Shown here piece by piece: positions 9,351 through 19,600 of a stretch of DNA of 39,405 nucleotides. The stretch is from assembly GCF_022179225.1 (NCBI RefSeq), contig NZ_BPQL01000123.1, positions 1-39,405 on the forward strand, written 5' to 3'. This stretch comes from Methylobacterium goesingense. Its GTDB lineage: Bacteria; Pseudomonadota; Alphaproteobacteria; Rhizobiales; Beijerinckiaceae. The notes beneath the pieces are model-generated. The model was given only the letters and a program-made list of their open reading frames with translations. It was not told the DNA's origin and ran no database searches. The position numbers and the translations under genes were made by a program. Position 1 is the stretch's first letter, and every line of letters starts with the position of its first letter.

Positions 9351-10091
9351 ATGCAATGGACCGACGAGGCCCTGGTGCTCGGCCTGCGCCGACAGGGTGA
9401 GACCAGCGTCATCCTCGAATTGATGACCCGGAACCACGGCCGCCATCTCGGGCTCGTGCATGGCGGTCGCTCGCGCCGTATGCAGCCGGTGCTCCAGGCG
9501 GGCAACCGGGTCCAGGCCACTTGGCGGGCACGCCTCGAGGAGAGCCTGGGCGCCTTCGCGGTCGAGCCCGTCGAATCCGTCGCCGCCCGGTTAATGGGCT
9601 CCGGGCTCGCCCTCTACGGCATGAGCCACCTTGCCGGGCTGCTGCGCCTGTTGCCCGAGCGCGATCCCCATCCCGAGCTGTTCGCGGCGGCCGGGCTCCT
9701 CGTGGCGCACCTGCACGACCCGGACATCGCCCCGCCCCTGATGGTGCGCTTCGAACTCGCCATCCTGGCCGAACTCGGCTTCGGCCTCGATCTGGCGGCC
9801 TGCGCCGCCACGGGGGGCAACGACGCCCTGATCTACGTCTCGCCCCGCAGCGGACGGGCGGTGAGCGCCTCGGCCGGCGAGCCGTTTCGCGATCGGCTGC
9901 TGGCGCTGCCGGACTTCCTGCGGGAGCGCGAAGCCGGTGCGCCGCTGCCGATGACGCCGGACGCCCGGGACGTTACCGAGGGGTTTACCTTGACGGGGTA
10001 TTTCCTCGACCAGCACATCTGGGGACCGCGCGCGATCCCCGTGCCCGAGGAGCGTGCGCGCTTCGTTGCATTGGGTACGCGGACCGCCTAA
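9351..10091 (+). CDS. recO: DNA repair protein RecO
   Basis: The 246-residue protein matches RecO, which with RecR loads RecA onto SSB-coated single-stranded DNA in RecF-pathway repair. The N-terminal OB-fold opens with MQWTDEALVLGLRRQGETS and contains HGRHLGLVHGGRSRR. The helical C-terminal part has FELAILAELGFGLDLAACA, a very typical RecO block. The usual zinc-site cysteines of some RecO proteins are largely absent here; AACAATGG is the remnant region. It is followed 53 bases later by parC. The presumed parC promoter and its LexA box start in the last codons and just beyond the recO stop. Confidence 0.95.
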   Translation: MQWTDEALVLGLRRQGETSVILELMTRNHGRHLGLVHGGRSRRMQPVLQAGNRVQATWRARLEESLGAFAVEPVESVAARLMGSGLALYGMSHLAGLLRLLPERDPHPELFAAAGLLVAHLHDPDIAPPLMVRFELAILAELGFGLDLAACAATGGNDALIYVSPRSGRAVSASAGEPFRDRLLALPDFLREREAGAPLPMTPDARDVTEGFTLTGYFLDQHIWGPRAIPVPEERARFVALGTRTA

Positions 10092-10096
10092 ATCCT

Positions 10097-10111
10097 GTTC
10101 GTGTTTTGTTC
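10097..10111 (+). promoter_or_regulatory. LexA (SOS) box upstream of parC
   Basis: GTTCGTGTTTTGTTC is an exact GTTC-N7-GTTC alphaproteobacterial LexA operator, 33 bases before the parC ATG. It differs at one base from the reverse complement of the box at 1731-1745. A plausible promoter is TTGCAT (10066-10071), 17 bases, TAAATC (10089-10094), which would put the operator over the transcription start. Confidence 0.82.
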
Positions 10112-10144
10112 TGATTTGGGTCCCCTGCGGCCCGGGAGTTCGTG

Positions 10145-12394
10145 ATGGGCCAGCCCTTCGAGCCGCCATCGAGTCCCGATGGCATCGAGAGCGTCGAACT
10201 GAAGACCGCGCTGGAGGATCGCTACCTCGCCTATGCGCTCTCGACGATCATGCACCGGGCGCTGCCCGATGCCCGCGACGGACTCAAGCCCGTCCATCGC
10301 CGCATCCTGTTCGCCATGCGGCTCCTGAAGCTCGACCCGACCTCGGCCTTCAAGAAATGCGCCCGCATCGTCGGCGACGTCATCGGCAAGTATCACCCGC
10401 ACGGCGACACGGCGGCCTACGACGCCCTGGTGCGCATGGCGCAGGACTTCGCGCAGCGCTATCCGCTGGTCGACGGGCAGGGCAACTTCGGCAACATCGA
10501 CGGCGATAACGCCGCCGCCCAGCGCTACACCGAGGCCCGGATGACGGAGGTGGCGCGCCTCCTCCTCGAAGGCCTCGACGACGACGCGGTGGATTTCCGC
10601 CCGAACTACGACGGGCAGGAGGAGGAGCCGGTGGTGCTCCCCGCCGCTTTCCCGAACCTGCTCGCCAACGGCTCGCAGGGCATCGCGGTGGGCATGGCGA
10701 CCTCGATCCCGCCCCACAACGCGGCCGAGCTCTGCGACGCGGCCCTCTACCTCATCACCCACCCGGAGGCGACCTCCGCCCAGCTCCTCACCTTCGTGAA
10801 GGGGCCGGACTTCCCCACCGGCGGCATCCTGATCGACAGCGCCGAATCGATCACCGAGGCCTATCGCACCGGGCGCGGCGGCTTCCGCGTGCGTGCGCGC
10901 TGGGCCAAGGAGGATCTCGGGCGCGGCACCTGGACCATCGTGGTCACGGAGATCCCCTACGGCGTGCAGAAGGCGCGTCTGATCGAGAAGCTCGCGGAGC
11001 TGTTGCAGGAGCGCAAGCTCCCGCTGCTCGCCGACGTGCGCGACGAATCGGCCGAGGACGTGCGCATCGTGCTGGAGCCGCGCGCCCGCAACGTCGACCC
11101 CGTCATCCTGATGGAATCGCTGTTCCGGCTCACCGAGCTCGAATCGCGCATCTCGCTCAACATGAACGTGCTGGTGGGTGGGCTGGTGCCCCGCGTCATC
11201 GGCCTCGCCGAGGCCCTGCGCGAGTGGCTCGACCACCGCCGCGTCGTGCTCCAGCGCCGCTCGCGCCACCGCCTGGCCCAGATCGACCGCCGCCTCGAGA
11301 TCCTGGGCGGCCTGCTCATCGTCTATCTCGACCTCGACGAGGTGATCCGCATCATCCGCGAGGAGGACGAGCCGAAGCCCGCCTTGATGAAGCGCTTCGA
11401 GCTCACCGAGATCCAGGCCAACGCCATCCTCGACACGCGCCTGCGCAGCTTGCGCAAGCTCGAGGAGATGGAGATGAAGCGCGAACTCGATGCGCTGACG
11501 CAGGAGAAGGACGGGATCGAAGGCCTGCTCGGCTCCGACAAGCTGCAATGGGCCGACATCACCAAGCAGATCCGCGCGGTGAAGAAGACCTTCGGCCCCG
11601 AGACCAAGATCGGCGCCCGGCGCACCACCCTGGAGAATCCGCCCGACACCGCCGGCATCGACTTCGCCGCCGCCATGGTGGAGCGTGAGCCCATCACCGT
11701 GATCGTCTCCAACAAGGGCTGGATCCGCGCGCTCAAGGGCCACGTCGCCGACCTGTCGGGCGTCGCCTTCAAGGGTGACGACGGCCTCAAGCTCGCCTTC
11801 CCGAGCGAGACCACGGCCAAGCTCCTGGTGCTGGCCTCGAACGGCAAGGTGTTCACCCTGGAGGCATCGAAGCTGCCGGGCGGGCGCGGCTTCGGCGACC
11901 CGATCCGCCTGATGGTGGATTTCGACGACGGGACCGAGATCGTCGCGGCCATTCCCTACCAGCCGGGCGCGAAGATCCTGGTCGCGGCCACCGACGGGCG
12001 CGGCTTCCTGGCGCCGGCCGATGCGCTGGTCGCCAACACCCGCAAGGGCAAGGGGATCATGGGGCTCGACGCGCCGGCGACGGCCGCGGTGCTGGTGCCG
12101 GCGGCCGGGGACCACATCGCGGTGTGCAGTGCGGACCGGCTGATGCTGGTCTTCCCCTTGAGCGAGTTGCCCGAGATGGTGCGCGGCAAGGGCGTGCGCT
12201 TGCAGCGCTGCCGCCAGACCACACTCACCGACGCCCACGTCTTCACTCTGGCCGAGGGACTGCCCTGGCGCGAGTCCGGCGGCGAGGCACGGCTCGCGAA
12301 TGCGGGTATTCTGGAGAAGTGGATGGGCCACCGGGCCGAGGCCGGCACGCTGATGACCCGGAGCTTCCCGAAATTCGAGCGGTTCGGGAAATAG
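10145..12394 (+). CDS. parC: DNA topoisomerase IV subunit A
   Basis: The 749-residue protein is the DNA-cleaving subunit of topoisomerase IV, which decatenates sister chromosomes. The N-terminus is the ParC/GyrA breakage-reunion domain: [39 protein letters not shown] and the catalytic Tyr in [11 protein letters not shown] coiled-coil tower, [17 protein letters not shown], and a C-terminal beta-pinwheel follow. The absence of the GyrA-box and the shorter length favour ParC over GyrA. The quinolone-determining positions carry Thr (in HGDTAAYD) and Asp. ATG 10145 is preferred over the GTG one codon earlier because GGGAG lies about eight bases upstream. A LexA box lies just before it. Confidence 0.94.
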   Translation: MGQPFEPPSSPDGIESVELKTALEDRYLAYALSTIMHRALPDARDGLKPVHRRILFAMRLLKLDPTSAFKKCARIVGDVIGKYHPHGDTAAYDALVRMAQDFAQRYPLVDGQGNFGNIDGDNAAAQRYTEARMTEVARLLLEGLDDDAVDFRPNYDGQEEEPVVLPAAFPNLLANGSQGIAVGMATSIPPHNAAELCDAALYLITHPEATSAQLLTFVKGPDFPTGGILIDSAESITEAYRTGRGGFRVRARWAKEDLGRGTWTIVVTEIPYGVQKARLIEKLAELLQERKLPLLADVRDESAEDVRIVLEPRARNVDPVILMESLFRLTELESRISLNMNVLVGGLVPRVIGLAEALREWLDHRRVVLQRRSRHRLAQIDRRLEILGGLLIVYLDLDEVIRIIREEDEPKPALMKRFELTEIQANAILDTRLRSLRKLEEMEMKRELDALTQEKDGIEGLLGSDKLQWADITKQIRAVKKTFGPETKIGARRTTLENPPDTAGIDFAAAMVEREPITVIVSNKGWIRALKGHVADLSGVAFKGDDGLKLAFPSETTAKLLVLASNGKVFTLEASKLPGGRGFGDPIRLMVDFDDGTEIVAAIPYQPGAKILVAATDGRGFLAPADALVANTRKGKGIMGLDAPATAAVLVPAAGDHIAVCSADRLMLVFPLSELPEMVRGKGVRLQRCRQTTLTDAHVFTLAEGLPWRESGGEARLANAGILEKWMGHRAEAGTLMTRSFPKFERFGK

Positions 12395-12466
12395 GCCGGG
12401 CCAGCAAGCCCCGTGAAGGCGGGACCGGGACGTGAGCCCCGTGCGGGGCCTGGCCTGATACCGTAG

Positions 12467-12497
12467 CCGGAGGGCGGCGGGAGCCCGCGCCCTCCGG
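12467..12497. terminator. GC-rich hairpin between convergent parC and SRPBCC genes
   Basis: ccggagggcggcggg and cccgcgccctccgg form a 14-pair stem with one bulged G around a two-base AG turn. It is located between the parC stop (12394) and the converging stop at 12522. No T-run is present, so it is a likely shared terminator of the GC-rich type. Confidence 0.55.
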
Positions 12498-12521
12498 CGG
12501 ATCGTCCTGTCGGCGTCAGGC

Positions 12522-13007
12522 TTACTTGGACTTGTCGGCGATCGCCTTGAGGCCCGAGTCGTAGATGCCCGAGATGGCGTCGACCGCGACCGCGTCCGGA
12601 GCGCCCTTGGCCTTGAAGCTGCCGGTCCAGTTCACGGTCGAGCCCGAACCCTTCGGCGCCACCGAGAGGGTGGAGCTGTAGTCGCTCACCGGCAGTGGAC
12701 CGGAGACGATGGCGTAAGTGTAGCTCATGGCCTTGTCGTCGCGGCTGGTCTGCGACTCGACGATGGTGCCGCCGCCCTTGAGACTCAGCGTCCGCAGGGT
12801 CTTGCCACCGTCCTGCGACAGGACGCACTTCTCGATCGCCGGGTGCCACTGGCCGATGCCGCAGAAATCGCCGATCGTCGCCCAGACCTTGGCCGGGGGC
12901 GCGGCGACGTCGATGGTCTTGGCGGCATCGAGGGCAAGCACCGGCACCGTTCCGGCGAGCAGCGCAAGGGCAGGCAGCGCGAGGGTGCGCGACAGCATCC
13001 GCGACAT
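12522..13007 (-). CDS. Secreted SRPBCC (START/Bet v1-like) family protein
   Basis: The 161-residue protein has a signal peptide (LSRTLALPALALLAGT, likely cleaved after VPVLA near residue 25) and one SRPBCC helix-grip domain. The family start TIDVAAPPAKVWATIGDFCG and the GIGQWHPAIEKC segment are characteristic of polyketide-cyclase/dehydrase-like SRPBCC proteins, which bind hydrophobic ligands. The signal peptide puts this one in the periplasm or outside. ATG 13007 has AAGGAA about nine bases upstream. The open frame continues to 13145 but lacks a ribosome site and would bury the signal peptide. The ligand is unknown. It is transcribed divergently from the leuA leader. Confidence 0.82.
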   Translation of the reverse strand: MSRMLSRTLALPALALLAGTVPVLALDAAKTIDVAAPPAKVWATIGDFCGIGQWHPAIEKCVLSQDGGKTLRTLSLKGGGTIVESQTSRDDKAMSYTYAIVSGPLPVSDYSSTLSVAPKGSGSTVNWTGSFKAKGAPDAVAVDAISGIYDSGLKAIADKSK

Positions 13008-13320
13008 GATGGGTGTTCCTTCCAAATTTCTTCTTGGGTGGACGGACTGTTTTCGCCGTCGGACCGTGTTCGATCCGACACGGAAGCTAGGCGGAGCGGG
13101 CGCCACGGCAATGCGTCCGGCCCAAACGATCGCGAATCGGCACAAGGCTTTATGGCGCGCGCGAGCGGGACCCCTAAGCGCGCAGGTCCGGAGCGGCCGG
13201 GGAACCGAACCTTGTCAAGCGGTTGTCCAGGGGCTACGACAGCCGCCTTCGTAGACGGCCGCGCCGCATCGACGCGCCGTTGCCCCTCGGGAGAGACGAG
13301 CCTTGGCCATCGCCGGCTCC

Positions 13321-13404
13321 ATGCGCAGCACGATCGACGCCGCCCGCGCGGCCGCCCGGTCGCGCGCGTCTCTTGCCGCCCTGTTGCTCCTTATCCGCCC
13401 CTGA
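13321..13404 (+). CDS. leuA leader peptide (leucine attenuation), 27 residues
   Basis: A short frame about 145 bases before leuA encodes a peptide ending SLAALLLLIRP, with five Leu codons (CTT, then consecutive CTG TTG CTC CTT) in its last eleven codons. This is the arrangement of a ribosome-mediated leucine attenuator. ATG 13321 has no obvious ribosome site. A TTG at 13303 in the same frame has GGGAGAG about eight bases upstream and would give 33 residues. The stop codon lies inside the left arm of the following hairpin, so a ribosome stalled on Leu codons would change the folding of the RNA. Leader peptides before leuA are known in alphaproteobacteria, but this one is recognised only from sequence layout. 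Confidence 0.65.
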   Translation: MRSTIDAARAAARSRASLAALLLLIRP

Positions 13405-13440
13405 GGGCCGTCCGGGCGCGTGCGCCTGGGCTCTCAGGGG
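13398..13440 (+). promoter_or_regulatory. Attenuator hairpin overlapping the leuA leader stop codon
   Basis: cccctgag (13398-13405) pairs with ctcagggg (13433-13440), and an inner gggcgc/gcgcct stem sits between them. The left arm includes the leader TGA. A second GC-rich potential stem (ggcggggcc with ggccgcccgcc, about 13450-13475) follows and may be the alternative or terminator structure. There is no T-run, so a translational or Rho-assisted variant is possible. Confidence 0.5.
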
Positions 13441-13548
13441 TGCGCATCGGCGGGGCCGCCGGCAGGCCGCCCGCCGCCAGGATTCCATCGATCGATTTCC
13501 AGGGCGCCGCGTCCGCATCCGGAGCGCGCCGCGACAGGACACCCGACC

Positions 13549-15123
<1,575 letters not shown>

Positions 15124-15133
15124 CCGAGAAAAT

Positions 15134-15166
15134 AACGCCCCGGGGGTGGACACCCCCCGGGGCGTT
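15134..15166 (+). terminator. Intrinsic terminator of leuA
   Basis: aacgccccggggg (15134-15146) pairs perfectly with cccccggggcgtt (15154-15166) around a seven-base loop, beginning 11 bases after the leuA stop and followed by a further T and GCT. This is the best-formed terminator in the window, although the T-run is short. Confidence 0.85.
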
Positions 15167-15225
15167 TGCTATCAGCCCCCTCGTCGCAGCGGACTTGGTG
15201 GCCGCAGCGATCGCCGCAAGGCGAT

Positions 15226-15301
<76 letters not shown>

Positions 15302-15317
15302 AACATCTCAGACGGCC

Positions 15318-15345
15318 AAAGCTCTGGACAAACGTCCGGAGCTTT
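15318..15345 (+). terminator. Intrinsic terminator after tRNA-Lys
   Basis: aaagctctggac (15318-15329) pairs with gtccggagcttt (15334-15345), with one G-U wobble, around an aaac loop, and is followed by T-rich tgtgtttt. It lies 16 bases after the tRNA CCA. Confidence 0.8.
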
Positions 15346-15616
15346 TGTGTTTTCGGAACCTCATGAGCATCGCCGCGTGGCCCGGCCCTGAGCTGATCTC
15401 GGTTGGCGCTTCGATCCGCCGGGCCTCCACTCGTATTCGTGTCATCCTCCGGTTTTCGCCGGCCGAGGAAAGTGCGGGGCCAGGGCAGGGGATCATCCGC
15501 ATGCGGGCGTGCGGTCTGCTCCCCGTCGGCCATGCCCCGATCGACCTGTAGCGCGCCCAGGCGGCGCTGAGGCGCATACGGATGGCGAGCCGGATAGGCT
15601 ACACGAGGACGCGATT
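15346..15616. other. Intergenic stretch with no recognised gene
   Basis: Between the tRNA terminator and the stop of the minus-strand regulator, only short open frames of fewer than 90 codons exist on either strand. None has a convincing ribosome site, composition or recognisable family. I see no repeat, hairpin or promoter worth naming here. Confidence 0.4.
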
Positions 15617-16315
15617 CTAGAGCGTCATCTCGGTTGCCTTGAAGGCCAGTTCGGTTCGGTTGCGCGCCTTGAGCTTCTTCATCACGTTGCGAACATGCAC
15701 CTTCACGGTGCTCTCACACATGTTGAGTTCGTAGGCGATGACCTTGTTCGGCTTGCCCCGCCGGATGCCTTCGAGGACGGCCATCTGCTTGGCGGTGAAG
15801 TTGCTCTGCCAGGCGGGATCGGCGGCGGGGTCCACCCGGGCCTTTCGGGCAGCCAGCATGCTGCTCGCCGGGACGAAGACGCCGCCCGCCAGGACGAAGC
15901 GGATGGCGGCGATGACGTGATCGACGTTGGCCCGGCTGCTGATGTAGCCGCGAGCCCCGCACTCGATCGCCTCGATCACGTTGGCCATGTCGTCCGACTG
16001 AGACAGGACCACGACCGGATGCGTGTGGGGCGCCTGGAGGAGGCCCGCGATGGTGCGCCGCCGCTTTTCCGCCGAACCATCGCAGACATAGAGGATCAGC
16101 GAGAGGGTGTCGGTCCCCACCGATGCCTGCCAGTCCTCCGCATTCATGGCGGCAAGAACCTGGAACCCCGCCACGGTGAGGCGGAAGATGAGGCATTCCC
16201 GTTCGAGGATTCGGTCGTCGATCAGCAGAATCGACGGTGTCCGACCGGGATCAACGTCGAGGGTGGCGTGTCCCAGCGTTGTCCGGGAAAAGTCGATGCC
16301 CGCAAGGATGTCCAT
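15617..16315 (-). CDS. LuxR-type response regulator with atypical receiver
   Basis: From ATG 16315, which has CGAGG about seven bases upstream, the protein has 232 residues. Residues about 28-150 form a receiver-like domain (SILLIDDRILERECL, later VVVLSQSDDMANVIEAI and GARGYISSR). Residues 172-228 are a typical LuxR/NarL helix-turn-helix (FTAKQMAVLEGIRRG, KVIAYELNMCESTVKVHV). The receiver is unusual: the normally invariant Lys of the GYLLK-like strand is Ser, and the acceptor Asp would be the displaced one in YVCDGS. It may therefore act without phosphorylation. The upstream 77 in-frame codons are AT-rich leader, not protein. It borders the polysaccharide operon on the same strand and could regulate it; that is inference from position only. 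Confidence 0.85.
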   Translation of the reverse strand: MDILAGIDFSRTTLGHATLDVDPGRTPSILLIDDRILERECLIFRLTVAGFQVLAAMNAEDWQASVGTDTLSLILYVCDGSAEKRRRTIAGLLQAPHTHPVVVLSQSDDMANVIEAIECGARGYISSRANVDHVIAAIRFVLAGGVFVPASSMLAARKARVDPAADPAWQSNFTAKQMAVLEGIRRGKPNKVIAYELNMCESTVKVHVRNVMKKLKARNRTELAFKATEMTL

Positions 16316-16657
16316 GGCATACCTCGTATCGTCGTCGATCCAAAACGTTGCAAAATTTGAACCAGTTATGAAGACCCTTTCGGCTCGAAAACGGCGAAAC
16401 ATCTGTATCCATCGCGAAAATTTGACACGATCTCTCGATGACCGCGTTTGAAAATTGATTTTGATTAAATTTTCTCCGATCTGAGGCGGATTTGGAGTCT
16501 TTATGGCGCGGTTCTCGCCGAATCGCGACATAAATACTTTTAACATAAATTATTCTGCGCGCAGCCGCGCAAATGATTCGCGTCCGAACTGGATATACGT
16601 CGCATCGGTGCTGGAGATACATCGACGTGCGGCTTCGCTGGCGGTATGCGAAGCGGT
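16316..16657. other. AT-rich intergenic region between regulator and RTX gene
   Basis: This region of about 340 bases has clearly lower GC than its surroundings and probably holds the promoter of the minus-strand regulator. No confident promoter boxes could be assigned. Close to the RTX stop, gcttcgc (16632-16638) and gcgaagc (16648-16654) form a 7-pair hairpin with a nine-base loop, a weak terminator candidate for the RTX gene. No additional gene is seen. Confidence 0.4.
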
Positions 16658-19600
16658 TTACACGATCAGAATGTCGCTGGCATGCAGGGTCAGTGCCTTG
16701 GTGAATTCGGCGATCTCCACCACGGGCGCGCCAGTCGCCGTGCCGTCCGCGTCCCAGGACAGGGTCAGGGCGTTCGGGTCGAACAGGAACTGACCGTGGT
16801 CCGCATTGGCGCTACTGCCGAGGACGAAAAGGTCCGCCGAGAGAGCGCCGGCGGGGAGGCCGCCGAAATTCGCGCCCGTGACCGCGATCGTGTCGAACTG
16901 GCTCTGGCTGAAGTCGGTGATGGTGTCGAAGCCTTCGCCAGGGATGTTGAAGAGGAACTGGTCCGCGCCCTTGCCGCCGGTCAGGATGTCGTGTCCGAAC
17001 CCGCCCGCGAGCACGTCGTTGCCCGCACCGGTGACCAGGACGTTGTCGCCTTCGTTGCCGGTGGCCTGGAAGCCGGAGAGGCCGGAATAGGTCAGGTTCT
17101 CGACGAAACTCCCGAGGGTGTATTGGGTGAGGCCGGTCTTGATCAGGACCGTATCGATGCCGCCCGCATCGGGGCTCGATTCATCGTTCGGGTCGAGGCG
17201 CTCGACGATCCGGTCACCGATGGAATCGACGAGGTAGGTGTCGTTGCCGGCGCCTCCCACCAGGACGTCCTTGCCCGCGCCGCCGTCGAGTGTGTCGTTG
17301 CCCGCTCCACCTTTGATCCAGTTGTCGAGGGTGTTGCCGGTGCCCTTGAAGCTCTCGGTGCCCGTATAGACGAGATCCTCGACGTTGCTGCCGAGCTTGT
17401 AGCTCGCGAGTCCGGTCCGCACGGTGTCGTGGCCGGCATCCGCCGCTTCCGTCACGGTGTCGTTGATCCCGACGATGTAGGTGTCGTCGCCGAGACCGCC
17501 CTTGAGGCTGTCCTTGAGCGTATCGTCGCCGCCCCACAGCGTGTCGTTGCCGGCCCCGCCCGTGATGGTGTTGGCGAGTTCATTGCCGGTGCCGTGGAAA
17601 TCGCCCGTGCCGATGAAGGTCAGGGCCTCGATCGCGCTGCCGATGCCCAGGGTATAGCTGCCCAGCGTCGTCTTGATGGTGTCGGTGCCCGCATCGGCCC
17701 GTTCCGTCACCACGTCACCGAGATTGTCGACGATGTAGACGTCGTTGCCCAAGCCCCCCGTCATGGTGTCGGCGCCGAGCCCACCGTCGAGCGTGTTGTT
17801 GGCGTCGTTACCAGTGAGAACGTTGTCGAGGGCGTTGCCGGTGCCCTTGCTCGCGGCCCCGGTGAGGACGAGGTTCTCGAGGTTGGCCCCGAGGGTGAAG
17901 CTCACCGAACTCAGGACGGTGTCGATGCCGCCGCCGGGCAACTCGATGGCCACGTCCTTGCTGTTGTCGACGATATAGGTGTCGTTGCCGAGGCCGCCCG
18001 TCATGGTGTCGGCGCCCGCGAGGCCGTCGATCGTCTCGCCCTCCGAGGTGCCGGTGAGCTTGTCCGCCGCGGCCGTGCCGATGATGGTCGGGCCCTGCAC
18101 GTCGGAGAGCGTGATGGTGAAGGCCTGATCGAAGATGTGGCCGCCGCCATCGGTCACCCGCGCCGTCACCGTGAGGCTCGGCGTGGTCTCGAAGTCGAGG
18201 ACCGCACCGGCGGCCACCACGAGGTTGGCGCCATCGACCACGAAGGCGCCGCCGGCCGAGTCGAGGAGCGTGTAGGCGAAGGTGTCGCCGGCATCCGGAT
18301 CGGTCGCGCTGAAGCTGCCGACGAGCGTGCCGCCGGCGCTGTTCTCGGGCACCTCGGCATGGCTCAGGGCGAGTGCGGTCGGGGCGCTCCCGAGGGGTAC
18401 CGTGAGGATGCCGTCCGAGAACTTCAGGGTCTCGACGCCGACCAGGGTGTCGGTGCCCTCATCGCCGCCGATATCGTTCGGGTTGTTGTCGGTGATGACG
18501 ACCCGGCCGGCCGTGATCGTCACCGTGTAATCGGCCCGGGCCCCGAGATAGAGGGCGATGTCGGTGCCGAGCCCGCCATCGATCGTGTCGTTGCCGGCAC
18601 CCCCCGTGATGCTGTCGTTGCCGCCCATTCCCAGAATGGTGTCGTTGCCGAGATCGCCCTTGAGCGAGTTCTTGGCGTCGTTGCCGATGATCAGGTTGGC
18701 GAGATCGTTGCCGAAGCCCGAGATTTCCGCGAGGCCGGTGAGGGTGAGGTTCTCGACGTTGCTCTTCAGGGTGTGGGTCACGCTGCTGAGCACCGTGTCC
18801 ACGCCTTCGTTGAACTTCTCGACCACGAGGTCGCCGCTGGTGCCGACCGCCGTGACGTCGACGACGTAGGTGTCGTCGCCGAGCCCGCCCTCCATCTTGT
18901 CGGAGCCGGCGCCGCCATCGATCCAGTCGTTGCCGTCGCCGCCCTTGATCCAGTCGTTGAGGGCGCCGCCCGTGATCGTGTCGTTGCCGAGGCCGCCGTC
19001 GAAGGCCAGGGTGGTGTCGTAGCCCGCCGCCGCCGCCGCGGTGGCGGTTCCGGCCAGGTGCACCACGTCGTCCCCCGACCCGGCGGCGTACTGTGTGCCG
19101 GCCTGGTAGCTGCCGGCCACGACGGTGGCGAAGTCCACGCTGTCGTTGCCGTTGGTGAACAGGCCGTTCGGGATGTTCACCGTGTAGGTCTTGTCGGAGA
19201 ACTTGAGCAGTTCCACGCCCTGGATCGTGTCGGTGCCCTCGTCGGTATCGGCGGCGTTGAGATCGGTGACGGTGACGGCGCCGCCCACATCGGTGATCCG
19301 GTAATCGGCGAACTTGCCGGCGAAGACCGCCGTGTCGCGCCCCAGACCTCCGTCGATGACATCGTTGCCGAGGCCGCCGCGCAGGGAATCGTCGCCCGCG
19401 CCTCCGAACAGGGTGTCGTTGCCCGCATTGGCGTTGATGATGTTGTTGCCGTCGTTGCCCGCGATGACGTTGTCGAGTTCGTTGCCCGTGCCGTTGATGT
19501 TGTCCGTACCCACGAGGGTGAGGTTCTCGACGTTGCTCTTGAGGGTGAAAGTCACGGTGCTGATCACCGTGTCGATACCCTCGCCGACCTTCTCGACCAC

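Noticed and set aside
10088..12331. Long antisense open frame opposite parC
   Set aside because: It has typical high-GC third-position composition in the complementary frame and no domain; parC is unambiguous.
16316..16546. 77-codon N-terminal extension of the LuxR-type regulator
   Set aside because: It is AT-rich with unusual composition and no domain; ATG 16315 has a good ribosome site and leaves a normal-length regulator.
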